Shown here piece by piece: positions 16,409 to 25,290 of a stretch of 64,000 nucleotides of DNA. How positions within the stretch are numbered: the stretch's first letter is position 1; every line of letters begins with the position of its first letter. Both the position numbers and the translations under genes were made by a program. Below the pieces are notes generated by a model. It saw only the letters and a program-made list of their open reading frames with translations. It did not search any database and had not been told where the DNA came from. Origin of the DNA: Paenibacillus sp. J5C2022 (GTDB lineage Bacteria; Bacillota; Bacilli; Paenibacillales; Paenibacillaceae). The stretch lies in NCBI RefSeq assembly GCF_025567625.1, contig NZ_JAOQJC010000017.1:1-64000 (forward strand), in the 5' to 3' direction.

Positions 16409-17674
16409 TTACACCCACCCGCGAAACCGGACCGCTTCGGCCATCTTGCGCACACCTGCCATATATGCGGCTAGCCGCATATCCACCTTGCGGGTTCGGT
16501 GTATCTCGTATACATTCTGAAATCCGCGTATCATCATAAATTGAAGCTTGTCGTCCACTTCCTGCTCGCTCCAGTAATAGCCTCCGTTGTTCTGCACCCA
16601 CTCGAAATAGGAGACGATGACGCCGCCAGCGCTTGCCAGCACATCCGGTATAAGGAGTATTCCCCGATCCGTCAGCATGCGGGTCGCTTCCAGCGTCGTA
16701 GGTCCGTTGGCCGCCTCCACGATAATAGAGGCTTTAATGGCGTGAGCGTTATGTTCTGTAATCTGATTCTCAATCGCAGCCGGTACCAGCACATCGCATT
16801 CCAGCTCCAGCAGCTCCTTATTGGTCATGGAGCTGGAGAACAGATTGGTCACATTGCCGAAGGAATCCCTGCGGTCAAGCAGATAGGGAATATCAAGCCC
16901 ATCTTTATTATACAATGCTCCGTGCACATCGGAAATAGCAATTACCCTGCAGCCCGCCTCATGCATGAATTTGGCTAAATAGCTGCCGGCATTGCCAAAG
17001 CCTTGTATAACGATCCGCGCATCCTTGAGCGGAATATTGCGAAGCCGCAAAGCCTCGTGAATCATAATGACAACGCCTCGGGCTGTCGCAGTCTCGCGTC
17101 CTTTCGAACCGCCCAGCACAATTGGCTTGCCCGTAATGAAGCCAGGCGAATCGAATTCGCGTATTCGACTGTACTCGTCCATCATCCAAGCCATGATCTG
17201 AGAGTTGGTCATCACATCCGGAGCGGGAATATCCTTGGTCGGCCCCACGATCTGACTCACTGCCCGCACGTACCCCCTGCTTAACCGCTCCAGCTCGCGG
17301 AACGACATATTGCGCGGATCGCAGATGACGCCTCCCTTCCCGCCTCCATAAGGAAGATCGGCGATGCCGCACTTCAAGCTCATCCAGATCGAGAGCGCCT
17401 TAACTTCCCGCTCCGTCACTGCGGGATGGAAGCGGACTCCGCCCTTCGTCGGCCCTACAGCGTCATTATGCTGCGACCTGAAGCCGGTGAACACTTTCGT
17501 CGACCCGTCGTCCATGCGTACGGGTATTCTGACCGTCAACATGCGAAGCGGTTCCTTCAACAGTTCAATCATATCCTTGCCGTATCCCAATCGTTCCAAA
17601 GCCTGCTCAATTACAAGCTGAGTCGCTTTCAGCACATCGTTCATTTCGTTATCCACCCTATCCACCGCCTTCAT
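16409..17674 (-). CDS. gudB: NAD-specific glutamate dehydrogenase, GudB-type
   Basis: A 421-residue enzyme of the Glu/Leu/Phe/Val dehydrogenase family, oxidatively deaminating glutamate to 2-oxoglutarate. Catalytic-lysine signature PYGGGKGGVICDP (about 117-129), GPTKDIPAPDV, and the NAD-fold VIQGFGNAGSYLAKF are visible; it ends RFRGWV like its relatives. No in-frame duplication interrupts it, so it looks active. ATG 17674 has a weak SD; ATG 17644 with AGGGTGG upstream is an alternative start. Confidence 0.95.
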   Translation of the reverse strand: MKAVDRVDNEMNDVLKATQLVIEQALERLGYGKDMIELLKEPLRMLTVRIPVRMDDGSTKVFTGFRSQHNDAVGPTKGGVRFHPAVTEREVKALSIWMSLKCGIADLPYGGGKGGVICDPRNMSFRELERLSRGYVRAVSQIVGPTKDIPAPDVMTNSQIMAWMMDEYSRIREFDSPGFITGKPIVLGGSKGRETATARGVVIMIHEALRLRNIPLKDARIVIQGFGNAGSYLAKFMHEAGCRVIAISDVHGALYNKDGLDIPYLLDRRDSFGNVTNLFSSSMTNKELLELECDVLVPAAIENQITEHNAHAIKASIIVEAANGPTTLEATRMLTDRGILLIPDVLASAGGVIVSYFEWVQNNGGYYWSEQEVDDKLQFMMIRGFQNVYEIHRTRKVDMRLAAYMAGVRKMAEAVRFRGWV

Positions 17675-17737
17675 ATATCTAATATGAGCCCTCGGTGCAC
17701 TTCATATTCCAGTGAATAGCCGACCGAAGCGCGCGAA

Positions 17738-17774
17738 ATAAAAAACATCCGCAGTGCAAGCGACTGCAGATGTT
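17738..17774 (-). terminator. Terminator of the mecB-like gene
   Basis: AACATCCGCAGT (17744-17755) pairs with ACTGCAGATGTT (17763-17774), one mismatch, 7-base loop. A T-run follows on the minus strand. Confidence 0.88.
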
Positions 17775-17794
17775 CGTTAGTGGAATCCGATAGG

Positions 17795-18409
17795 CTAGAA
17801 ATTAAAATGATCGCAAATGGCCTTGACTGCATCCTCCGCCATAATCACCTTCCCGTACTCCTCCAGCATGGCATATGTGACGGATGTCGCTTCGCCATAT
17901 TCGGCCAGCAGCGCAATAGCTGCGTTGTGGCGGGCGGAATCGATCTGGGATGGCTCCAGAGCCATAATCCACTTGTCATTGTAGGAATAGAGCTGACCGC
18001 CCTCCGTAATGCCTGCCGCCATCAATCCTGTCGATACAGAGATTACATCTTCGAAGTCACGGAAAGCGTACATGATGATATCGCTCAGTTCCATCGTCAC
18101 TTCCATATCATATATGTCATCGTCAAGCTCGTCTTCGTCACGCAGCCCGTCTTCGACGCTTCCCTGCTTGCCTCTGGTTACGATTACTACCATGCCTTGC
18201 GCAGGCATAGCATATACTTCTACTGCAAGAGGACGCCCGCTTGCTTCAAAGCCGAGTTCGTTGTAAGCTTGCTCCATCATCTCCAGGAACAATTCATGAA
18301 GCTTCGGAGGCTCGCGCCACATATCTTCCTTCTGGATCCCACGTTCCAACAAATCGTCGAACGTTAGGAAAATCCTTATTCTGTCCCCACTAATCCGTTC
18401 GATTTTCAT
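17795..18409 (-). CDS. mecB: Adaptor protein MecA-family (YpbH/MecB)
   Basis: A 204-residue adaptor for the ClpC ATPase. The N-terminal substrate-binding part starts MKIERISGDRIRIFLTFDDLLERG and contains EPPKLHELFLEMMEQAYNELGFEA; the acidic middle (EDELDDDIYDME) separates it from the C-terminal ClpC-interacting domain. Start ATG 18409 behind GAGGAGGATCC. It follows gudB in map order, as does ypbH in B. subtilis; mecA and mecB cannot be told apart further from sequence alone, so the symbol rests on position. Confidence 0.85.
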   Translation of the reverse strand: MKIERISGDRIRIFLTFDDLLERGIQKEDMWREPPKLHELFLEMMEQAYNELGFEASGRPLAVEVYAMPAQGMVVIVTRGKQGSVEDGLRDEDELDDDIYDMEVTMELSDIIMYAFRDFEDVISVSTGLMAAGITEGGQLYSYNDKWIMALEPSQIDSARHNAAIALLAEYGEATSVTYAMLEEYGKVIMAEDAVKAICDHFNF

Positions 18410-18622
18410 GACAGGATCCTCCTCTGCAGCAGCTGTCGTAATAGCGTATGATAATTTCAACCCAATGTGCCAAAAATATGTGCACACCCATACTTACAAT
18501 TACTTTACCACTTCTGGTTCAGGAATGCACTATTATTGCTCAAAAAAAAGAACCGTTATAACGGAGTTTGCCCTTTACAAGCGACTCCCGCAAACGATTC
18601 TTGTTCAACAGCTGGTCAATGA

Positions 18623-18943
18623 TCAATGGGTCATGCCGGACGATGCCGCCTTTATTTTATCTACTTCTTTCTTAACGGCCGGGTCGCTGCTAATGATGGC
18701 TTCAATTTGCTCCCAAGCGACGCCGGATCGTTCTGCGGTATCGTCTGCAGGCTTTGGGGCTTCGGCAGCCGCCTTCTTCATATCCGCATTCAGCCACATG
18801 GACATCGCCTTACCTGCAATTGCCGCTCCCGCATCCGTCATGGCCGTGCAGGCGCGGGCCATCAGCTCGGGACGCCTGCGCGCCGCAAACATCGCAGCCA
18901 TTGCGCCAACCATGCCTCCAAGCACGAAGCTGCTCATTCTCAA
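18623..18943 (-). CDS. 106-aa protein with N-terminal membrane segment, unknown
   Basis: A hydrophobic glycine/alanine-rich segment (SFVLGGMVGAMAAMFAARR, about 4-22) is followed by a polar, Ala/Lys-rich tail ending IISSDPAVKKEVDKIKAASSGM. This resembles small YtxH-like surface or spore-associated proteins in layout only. Start TTG 18943 has AGAGGTG 7 bases upstream; ATG 18937 is possible. Divergent from the deacetylase gene. Confidence 0.55.
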   Translation of the reverse strand: MRMSSFVLGGMVGAMAAMFAARRRPELMARACTAMTDAGAAIAGKAMSMWLNADMKKAAAEAPKPADDTAERSGVAWEQIEAIISSDPAVKKEVDKIKAASSGMTH

Positions 18944-19117
18944 GTGGGATCACCTCTTCCTTGTCTGCTCGTTACAGCATTATTGTTGCCCTGGCCAATT
19001 CGACTCATGCTTCTTACACTAAGGAAATGATTGACGTTGAAGACGTACCCCCATATGATACTTAAGTGAACAACCCATTCAGGCGCATTGCCCGAAATAA
19101 GACGGAGGGAATTTACG

Positions 19118-20008
19118 ATGAGAAAACGTAACTGGTATTTAGTCCCGCTTCTGGCCTTCCTGCTTGCCGGATGCAGCGGCGGCGCAGGAGAGCAGGCGGC
19201 CGAACCGGCTGTGCAGCCGGATTCCGTCACCGCTGCGCCAGAGGCGTCAGCTTCTGGCAGCGCAGACGTCGACTTGACGCCGGAGTCCAGCCTCAAACCG
19301 GCCGAGACAGCCGCCGCTATTGAAGCTGTGCCCGACGTGGCGCCGGAACCATCGGCTGAGCCGGTCAAAGCAATGTACAGCATGAATAAAGTCTTCCGCT
19401 TCGTGCCCATCGAAGAGGACGCGCCCGAACGAGCCGTACTGCTCACCTTCGACGACGGACCGAAGGACGAGACGGTTCTGACCAGCATGCTGGATACACT
19501 TGATAAGCATGGAGCCAAGGCGATATTCTTCGTCAACGGATATCGGGTGAAGCAGAATCCGGATCTGCTGAAGTTAATTCATGAACGAGGACAGACGATA
19601 GGAAATCATTCCTATGACCATATCAATCTGAAGAATGAAGACGCGGACAATGTGGAGAGCCAGCTTGGAAAGGTGCAGGAGGATGTGGAAGCGCTGATTG
19701 GGGAAAGACCAAAGTTCTTCAGGCCACCGTTCGGAGCCGGCAGCGATATCGTCAGAGATACCGCCAAAAATCACGGAATGCTGTATATGACATGGTCCAA
19801 CGGCTCTCTGGACTGGGATAAGACGGCCAAGGGAAAACCCGAAGTGGTCGTAGCCAATGTCATGGAGCAGCTCCACCCCGGAGCCAACATCCTGATGCAC
19901 GAGCTGGAATGGACGGCCGAGGCGCTGGATGAGCTGCTGACCAAAATTGCCGGGGAAAGCTACGTGTTTATCGATCCCGCATCGATTGACGTCAGTCTTG
20001 ATGACTGA
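19118..20008 (+). CDS. Polysaccharide deacetylase lipoprotein (NodB domain)
   Basis: A 296-residue membrane-anchored enzyme. The signal peptide ends in the lipobox LLAGC, followed by an 80-residue Ala/Pro/Glu-rich linker. The NodB domain carries all motifs: TFDDGPKDE (the Asp-Asp of motif 1), HSYDH (metal-binding His), RPPFGAGSD and MTWSNGSLDWD. It likely deacetylates peptidoglycan or another N-acetyl polysaccharide outside the membrane. ATG 19118 lies behind GGAGGG. It converges on the 82-aa gene with a 17-base overlap. Confidence 0.88.
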   Translation: MRKRNWYLVPLLAFLLAGCSGGAGEQAAEPAVQPDSVTAAPEASASGSADVDLTPESSLKPAETAAAIEAVPDVAPEPSAEPVKAMYSMNKVFRFVPIEEDAPERAVLLTFDDGPKDETVLTSMLDTLDKHGAKAIFFVNGYRVKQNPDLLKLIHERGQTIGNHSYDHINLKNEDADNVESQLGKVQEDVEALIGERPKFFRPPFGAGSDIVRDTAKNHGMLYMTWSNGSLDWDKTAKGKPEVVVANVMEQLHPGANILMHELEWTAEALDELLTKIAGESYVFIDPASIDVSLDD

Positions 20009-20240
20009 ACGTCGTCCCGTACCAGAACAAGAAGGCCACCAGACCAACAAATAGCACAAATAAAAGATTATAGTACCATTTGGACCATTTATTAGCGCTT
20101 GAAGGGAACTTTTTCCGTCTTGGCGGCAGGGCCTCATCCTCGGGAGATTGCAATCCCTCTCGAACGATGGCGCCCTGCTCTTTGGCATGACCGTTCAACT
20201 GTCCCTTCTGGCTTCGGCTGAACTTCTCTCTCCTGCTCAT
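19992..20240 (-). CDS. 82-aa single-pass membrane protein, unknown
   Basis: A basic, polar cytoplasmic part (MSRREKFSRSQKGQ to PPRRKKFPSSANKWSK) followed by a single C-terminal membrane helix (YYNLLFVLFVGLVAFLFWYG) and a short tail. Start ATG 20240 behind AGGAGGGAGTC, a very strong SD; the upstream extension of the same frame overlaps the CPBP gene and is not coding. It overlaps the CPBP gene by 4 bases, so the two are co-translated. Tail-anchored topology inferred. Confidence 0.75.
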   Translation of the reverse strand: MSRREKFSRSQKGQLNGHAKEQGAIVREGLQSPEDEALPPRRKKFPSSANKWSKWYYNLLFVLFVGLVAFLFWYGTTFSHQD

Positions 20241-20830
20241 GACTCCCTCCTGAATCGGATAATTAGACCCATCACAAAGTCGATCACAAAATGTGCTATA
20301 ATGGGAGCCCAAATGCTGCCGCTCTGTATATAAATCCAGCCCAAACCGTAGCTGATGCAGAATACCAATCCTGTAGGAATCCAGTGGCGCAAGTAGCGGA
20401 CATGAATCGCTGCGAAGATGATGCTCGTCCAATAAGGACCTATTGCATGCTGTATCGCTCCTCTGAACAACATCTCTTCGCAAATCGCGACAACGAGCGA
20501 AAGGAGAGCGATATGCCAAATTGGCCGGTAGCCGAATATGCGCTGATTCACGCCGCCATCGTCTGCCGCCTCCTCTGGAACCCAGCGGGAAATGAGCAGA
20601 TCGACGAGAATGACTACCCCTGCGAACAGCAGTCCCCAGGCGGCAAAATGAAACGTTGCGGGAAACGCAAACAGTTCCAACAAATTTTGATGCTGAAATA
20701 ATACCCATATGAAACCGATAATAAAAGTAAGCGCCTGCGTGACATACAAATTGATCAGCAGCATCCGATCATTAATTTCATCAACATTCACCTTGCGGAT
20801 GCGTATTTTCCGAATATCGAATTTCTTCAT
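20237..20830 (-). CDS. CPBP-family intramembrane metalloprotease (YpbD-type)
   Basis: A 197-residue membrane protein of the CAAX-protease/bacteriocin-processing family. The motif pair is EEMLFRGAIQH (EExxxR) and IIAHFVIDFVMG (HxxxD); IIFAAIHVRYL provides the middle His. Substrate unknown. Start ATG 20830 behind AGGAGGAAACAATTGTTT. In B. subtilis ypbD lies in the same mecB-serA interval. Confidence 0.85.
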   Translation of the reverse strand: MKKFDIRKIRIRKVNVDEINDRMLLINLYVTQALTFIIGFIWVLFQHQNLLELFAFPATFHFAAWGLLFAGVVILVDLLISRWVPEEAADDGGVNQRIFGYRPIWHIALLSLVVAICEEMLFRGAIQHAIGPYWTSIIFAAIHVRYLRHWIPTGLVFCISYGLGWIYIQSGSIWAPIIAHFVIDFVMGLIIRFRRES

Positions 20831-20900
20831 AAACAATTGTTTCCTCCTAATTGCTGAATGTGATGTCAACCTATATTTCATACATAGAAGGAGATTAACC

Positions 20901-21821
20901 ATGGAAAAAAGATTTACAGCAACAGCATTGTTTTTTAGCGTAGGATTTCTATTCATGCTCATACTGGCTGTCGGCGCATTCTTCTACGGGGTTCAGATCG
21001 GCTCTGACCGCATCGAAGCGAAATATGCCGCTTTAATGGAAACCGACGAGCAGAAGGATGAGCCGGCTGTGCCATACCAGCAGCAAGATCTTGTATCTTT
21101 CTATCATACTGTATTTTCGCCCTATCGTGAATTTCAAAACGAATGGCTGAATACGATGAGCAAATTGTCGCGCAGCGAGCCTATCGAAGCCGAGGCCGCA
21201 TTCAAAAATCTGGGCAAGCTGTCCAAACGGAAAGCCGAAGAGGCCAGCGCTTACGATATGGGAAAATCCTTGCTGCTGGAAGAAGCGCAAATCCAGTACA
21301 TCCGCAGCATGCAGCTGTTCCAGGAAGCCGCGGAGAATGCAGAAAAAGCCGCAAAAACAAAAGACCAGGACGAGCTCTACGATTATATCATGAACGAAGA
21401 AACATACCTTAAAGCAGTCAAGCAATCGCTGGAGGCTCAGAACAGTTATTACCTCGCGATGCAAAAATGGGCCGCATCCGTCGATCCCGAAATTCCGGGT
21501 GAGTATAAAGCGCCGGATCTGCTTGCGCTTGACAAGTGGCAGGACAAGCCGCTAGTTGTGAAAAACAGCGTCGTATCGGGTTACCTGGCGGACGGCTCCA
21601 AACTGTATCCCTTCTATCCTCACGACTTGACGAGCAGAGTGGATCTGTTCATCGAGTCCGGCGGCGCGGCGAAGCTGAAGCTGCAGAGCTTCAATGCGGT
21701 GATGGATTTGCTTCTCAGTACGGACGCTGTACCGAGCGGCCACTTCATATCGTTCAAAAACAAGCTCTACAACAACGAGCTTCTGCCCCAACTTCCCTTC
21801 TTCCTGCCCGACATGAATTAA
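20901..21821 (+). CDS. Membrane-anchored helical protein, unknown
   Basis: A 306-residue protein with an N-terminal signal anchor (about 8-32, TALFFSVGFLFMLILAVGAFFYG) and a mostly helical, charged exterior (KLSKRKAEEASAYDMGKSLLLEEAQIQYIRSMQLFQEAAENAEKAA abbreviates its character). No family recognised. Start ATG 20901 behind GAAGGAG. It is divergent from the CPBP gene, with about 70 bases shared for both promoters. Confidence 0.7.
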   Translation: MEKRFTATALFFSVGFLFMLILAVGAFFYGVQIGSDRIEAKYAALMETDEQKDEPAVPYQQQDLVSFYHTVFSPYREFQNEWLNTMSKLSRSEPIEAEAAFKNLGKLSKRKAEEASAYDMGKSLLLEEAQIQYIRSMQLFQEAAENAEKAAKTKDQDELYDYIMNEETYLKAVKQSLEAQNSYYLAMQKWAASVDPEIPGEYKAPDLLALDKWQDKPLVVKNSVVSGYLADGSKLYPFYPHDLTSRVDLFIESGGAAKLKLQSFNAVMDLLLSTDAVPSGHFISFKNKLYNNELLPQLPFFLPDMN

Positions 21822-21907
21822 GGTCTGCAGGGGTCTGAATCTTTGTCGAATACGATCGAGGATGACAGAATCATAACGAAAAATTCATAAATGAGCAAGT
21901 TTGAGCA

Positions 21908-21935
21908 TTGCAATAAGCCTTAATCATGCTATAAA
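21908..21935 (+). promoter_or_regulatory. sigma-A promoter of serA
   Basis: TTGCAA (21908-21913) and TATAAA (21930-21935) are separated by 16 bases. The probable transcription start is near 21942. Confidence 0.6.
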
Positions 21936-21949
21936 ATAGAGAAAGTCCG

Positions 21950-22042
21950 AACGATCGTTGATGGAACTCTCCACCCGCTTGACCAACATCGCGGGTAGAG
22001 GGTTTTTCTGTTCATAATACGGCGAAGCCAGCTATGGCTTCG
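21950..22042 (+). promoter_or_regulatory. serA leader with attenuator-like terminator
   Basis: Three structures lie between the promoter and the serA SD: a perfect palindrome AACGATCGTT (21950-21959); a terminator hairpin CTCCACCCGC (21969-21978) / GCGGGTAGAG (21991-22000), 9 of 10 paired, followed by GGTTTTT; and a hairpin CGAAGCC (22023-22029) / GGCTTCG (22036-22042) just before the SD. It lacks T-box features and I do not recognise a riboswitch class. Confidence 0.6.
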
Positions 22043-22066
22043 TACAGTCTAGGAGGCCTGCAGTAC

Positions 22067-23659
22067 ATGTTCAAAGTGTTAGTATCCGATCCCATTAGCG
22101 ATATGGGTATCCAACAGCTTGTTGATGCTTCAGATGTTTCAGTAGACAAGAAGACAGGGTTAAGCGAAGAAGAGATTATTGCTATTATCGGCGATTATGA
22201 CGCCATGCTCGTGCGAAGCCAGACACGCGTTACCGCAAACATTATGAAAGCAGGTAAGAAACTGAAGGTCGTCGGACGAGCAGGTGTCGGCGTCGACAAC
22301 ATCGACCTGGAAGCCGCCACGCAGAACGGCATTATCGTCATCAACGCGCCGGACGGCAACACCATTACCACTTGCGAGCACACCTTCGCCATGATGATGG
22401 CGCTGGCCCGTCACATTCCGCAAGCCTACAAGAAGACGGTATCAGGCACTTGGGACCGCAAATCGTTCCTCGGTGTAGAGCTGCGCAACAAGACGCTGGG
22501 CGTCCTTGGTATGGGCCGCATCGGCAGCGAGGTAGCCAAGCGTGCCAAAGCGTTCGGAATGAACATTCTGGGCTACGATCCGTTCATGACGGAAGAGCGC
22601 GCGGAGAAGCTGGGCGTGAAGCTGGGCAGCGTCGACGACATTGTCAGAAATGCAGACTTCATCACCGTCCATACGCCGCTTACGCCCGAGACTCGCCACA
22701 TGATCGGCAAGCCGCAATTCGAAGTCATGAAGCGCGGCATGAGAATCGTGAACTGTGCGCGGGGCGGCATTATCGATGAGCTGGCACTCGTCGAAGCCAT
22801 CGATGAAGGCATCGTGGCAGGCGCTGCATTCGACGTATTCGAGAAGGAGCCACCGGCTGCGGACCATCCCTTCCTGGGCCATCCAAGCATTATCGTCACT
22901 CCGCATCTTGGCGCGTCGACAGTGGAAGCGCAGGAGAATGTCGCGATCGACGTATCGGAACAAGTGCTGCATATTCTGCGCAACGAACCGTTCATGAACG
23001 CCGTCAACATGCCGCCGATACCGGCCAATCTGCAGAGCAAGCTGCAGCCGTACTTCGAGCTAGGTGAGAAGCTGGGCAGCTTCATCGCTCAGTCATCCGA
23101 GGGAGCTGTTCAAGAAATTACCGTCCAGTATGCCGGCGAACTGGCAGAAGTGGATACGCAGCCGATTACGCGTTATATTATGCGCGGTGTCCTCTCCCAC
23201 CATCTGGGATCGGAGCAGGTGAACATTGTGAATTCCATGCACCTGGCCAAGCAGCGTGACATTAACATTATCGTTCAGAAATCGCACAAATCGAAAGACT
23301 TCACCAATCTGGTTACCGTAAGCCTTCGCACAAAGAAGGAAGAGCGTTCCGTTGCGGGCACTCTATTGACAGGCTATGGCCCTCGCGTGGTGCAGATCGA
23401 CAAGTACCCGGTTGATGTCACGCCGGAAGGCAATCTGATTCTGATCGCCCATAATGACAAGCCTGGCATCATCGGCAGCGTCGGTACGCTGCTGGGCAAC
23501 AATAACGTCAACATTGCCACCATGCAGGTGGGACGCCAGCTGGAAGGCGGCTCAGCTATTATGGTGTTGCGCGTCGACAAGGGTACGCCGAAGGAAGTGC
23601 TGCTGCAGTTGACCGACATGTCCGGATTGAATACGGCGAAAGAAATTATTTTGCCTTAA
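22067..23659 (+). CDS. serA: D-3-phosphoglycerate dehydrogenase
   Basis: A 530-residue enzyme, the first step of serine synthesis (3-phosphoglycerate to 3-phosphohydroxypyruvate). Substrate domain RSQTRVTANIM, NAD-binding GVLGMGRIGSEVAKR (about 143-157), catalytic NCARGGIIDE and HLGASTVEAQ (the His of the Asp/His pair), and a C-terminal ACT domain (about 455-530, NLILIAHNDKPGIIGSVGTLLG) for allosteric control. The start ATG 22067 follows AGGAGG, 10 bases away. Long form with an intervening domain, as in B. subtilis. Confidence 0.97.
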   Translation: MFKVLVSDPISDMGIQQLVDASDVSVDKKTGLSEEEIIAIIGDYDAMLVRSQTRVTANIMKAGKKLKVVGRAGVGVDNIDLEAATQNGIIVINAPDGNTITTCEHTFAMMMALARHIPQAYKKTVSGTWDRKSFLGVELRNKTLGVLGMGRIGSEVAKRAKAFGMNILGYDPFMTEERAEKLGVKLGSVDDIVRNADFITVHTPLTPETRHMIGKPQFEVMKRGMRIVNCARGGIIDELALVEAIDEGIVAGAAFDVFEKEPPAADHPFLGHPSIIVTPHLGASTVEAQENVAIDVSEQVLHILRNEPFMNAVNMPPIPANLQSKLQPYFELGEKLGSFIAQSSEGAVQEITVQYAGELAEVDTQPITRYIMRGVLSHHLGSEQVNIVNSMHLAKQRDINIIVQKSHKSKDFTNLVTVSLRTKKEERSVAGTLLTGYGPRVVQIDKYPVDVTPEGNLILIAHNDKPGIIGSVGTLLGNNNVNIATMQVGRQLEGGSAIMVLRVDKGTPKEVLLQLTDMSGLNTAKEIILP

Positions 23660-23674
23660 TAACCGCAATCGCAA

Positions 23675-23713
23675 GCCCTCCCGCATCGCAAGGTACGCGG
23701 GAGGGCTTTTTTG
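23675..23713 (+). terminator. Terminator of serA
   Basis: Perfect stem GCCCTCCCGC (23675-23684) / GCGGGAGGGC (23697-23706), followed by TTTTTTGTTT. Confidence 0.95.
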
Positions 23714-23748
23714 TTTCACGTACAACAAGATTAATCGGCTTGCTTCAA

Positions 23749-23778
23749 CAAAAAGAGCGTCCCCGGCTGGGTACGCTC
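23749..23778 (-). terminator. Terminator of the res operon
   Basis: GAGCGT (23755-23760) / ACGCTC (23773-23778) with a GC-rich partly paired loop; TTTTTG follows on the minus strand. It lies 47 bases after resE, converging on the serA terminator. Confidence 0.8.
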
Positions 23779-23825
23779 TCGCTTGTTTCCGCTTATTCAG
23801 ACAGGAAGCGCATCATTATGAGCGC

Positions 23826-25289
23826 TTATTCATGCGCCTCGACAGGCAGCAGCAGTGTAAAGGTCGTACCTGCACCCGCTACGCTATCCACAACAATGCG
23901 TCCATAATGCAGATCGATCAAATTCTTCACGATGGCCAGGCCAAGGCCCGTGCCCCCGGATGTCCCCCGCTTCCTGGCCTTGTCCGCTTTATAGAACCGT
24001 TCGAAGATATAAGGAACGTCCTCTTGCGGTATGCCTTGCCCTTCATCCTTCACTTGAAGCTGAATGTACGGAGTGCCGTTCACTTGCAGATGCTCGCCTG
24101 TTATCGTAATGGAATTGCCCGCCGGCGTATGACGAAGTGCATTGTCCATCAAATTCGTCAGCACCTGCTCCAGTCGATCCTCGTCCGCCTGGCGCATCAC
24201 AAGCGGTTCCTGCGGCATTTGCACTTGCAGCTCCACTTCTCGCTCCTTGGCATAAACGCCGAATTTGCGATGAACCCTTCTCAGTACATTCCTCAGATCG
24301 ATCTCCTGGAAGTGCATATCGACATGCCCCGCTTCCATCCGCGCAATGTCCAGGAAGTCGTTCACCAGCCTGCCCATTCGAAGCGATTCATCATGAATAA
24401 CCTGAACTAATTCCTTCCGGTCCTCCGGCGAAGCGACGATATCGTCCAGCAACGCTTCGCTATAGCCTTGCAGCATGGAGAGAGGCGTCCTGATCTCATG
24501 CGAGATATTGGCTACGAAGTCTCTGCGCAGCTTGTCAAGCTTATGCTCTTCCGTCACGTCCCGGATAACGGCTACCGCGCCGCGAACGACTCCACCAGAT
24601 TGCAGGGGAGCCATCACCACCGACCAGACGCCGCTGTGCACATGTATCTTCTCCGTCAGATCTCTTCCCTGCTCCTTCACACTGCAGAATATTTCTCTAA
24701 GCGGAACAGGGACGCTCGTAGTGAGAGATGCTCCCACCTTCGGATCATCCCATGCCGACTCTAGCCCCGACCATTGATTGAGCAGCAGATGCCCGCTCGG
24801 ATTCGTCAGCGTGACTTGCCCTTCCGCATCGAATGTAATGACGGAGTCGCCCATGCTTCTCAATATGCTGGCCAGATGATTGCGCCCGTCGTTAAGATCG
24901 TGAATCAGCTTGTCCAACTGCTCAGTCATATGATTGAACGTATTGGCCAGCTGGCCGATCTCGTCCGATGAGCGTATATTGACTCGCGTGCCATAATCGC
25001 CTTGCGAGACAGAATCGGCCGCATTTTTCAATTGGAGCAAAGGCTGCTGGATTTTGGCCGACAGGAAGAACGCGAAGAATGTCGATAGTAAAAAACCAAT
25101 GATCGCCGTAATGACGAACAACACTTTAATGTCATGCGAATCCTTCTGGTCGAACCAGATATCGATGTATTGCAGCAGGAATACCCCTAGTATGAGCAGC
25201 ACGACCGCAACGAGAAGCATAATCGTCGCCCACAGCTTGCCGACGACACTGTGCCATAGCAGCCGGGCGAGACGGTCCCACAGCTTCAT
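23826..25289 (-). CDS. resE: Sensor histidine kinase ResE
   Basis: A 487-residue membrane sensor phosphorylating ResD under oxygen limitation or nitric oxide. Two membrane helices (about 20-42 and 50-70), HAMP (about 70-125), PAS (about 130-230, NPSGHLLLNQWS), H-box FVANISHEIRTPLSMLQG (His near 260), N-box LMDNALRHT, G1 VKDEGQGIP, and GTGLGLAIVKNL. Stop and start of resD/resE are 1 base apart. The short extracytoplasmic loop is atypical for a classical ligand-binding sensor. Confidence 0.93.
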   Translation of the reverse strand: MKLWDRLARLLWHSVVGKLWATIMLLVAVVLLILGVFLLQYIDIWFDQKDSHDIKVLFVITAIIGFLLSTFFAFFLSAKIQQPLLQLKNAADSVSQGDYGTRVNIRSSDEIGQLANTFNHMTEQLDKLIHDLNDGRNHLASILRSMGDSVITFDAEGQVTLTNPSGHLLLNQWSGLESAWDDPKVGASLTTSVPVPLREIFCSVKEQGRDLTEKIHVHSGVWSVVMAPLQSGGVVRGAVAVIRDVTEEHKLDKLRRDFVANISHEIRTPLSMLQGYSEALLDDIVASPEDRKELVQVIHDESLRMGRLVNDFLDIARMEAGHVDMHFQEIDLRNVLRRVHRKFGVYAKEREVELQVQMPQEPLVMRQADEDRLEQVLTNLMDNALRHTPAGNSITITGEHLQVNGTPYIQLQVKDEGQGIPQEDVPYIFERFYKADKARKRGTSGGTGLGLAIVKNLIDLHYGRIVVDSVAGAGTTFTLLLPVEAHE

Positions 25290-25290
25290 G

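Noticed and set aside
18549..18570. CCGTTATAACGG palindrome with an adjacent A-run
   Set aside because: Could be a terminator of the 106-aa gene, but the stem is only 6 bp without a loop; not convincing enough to list.
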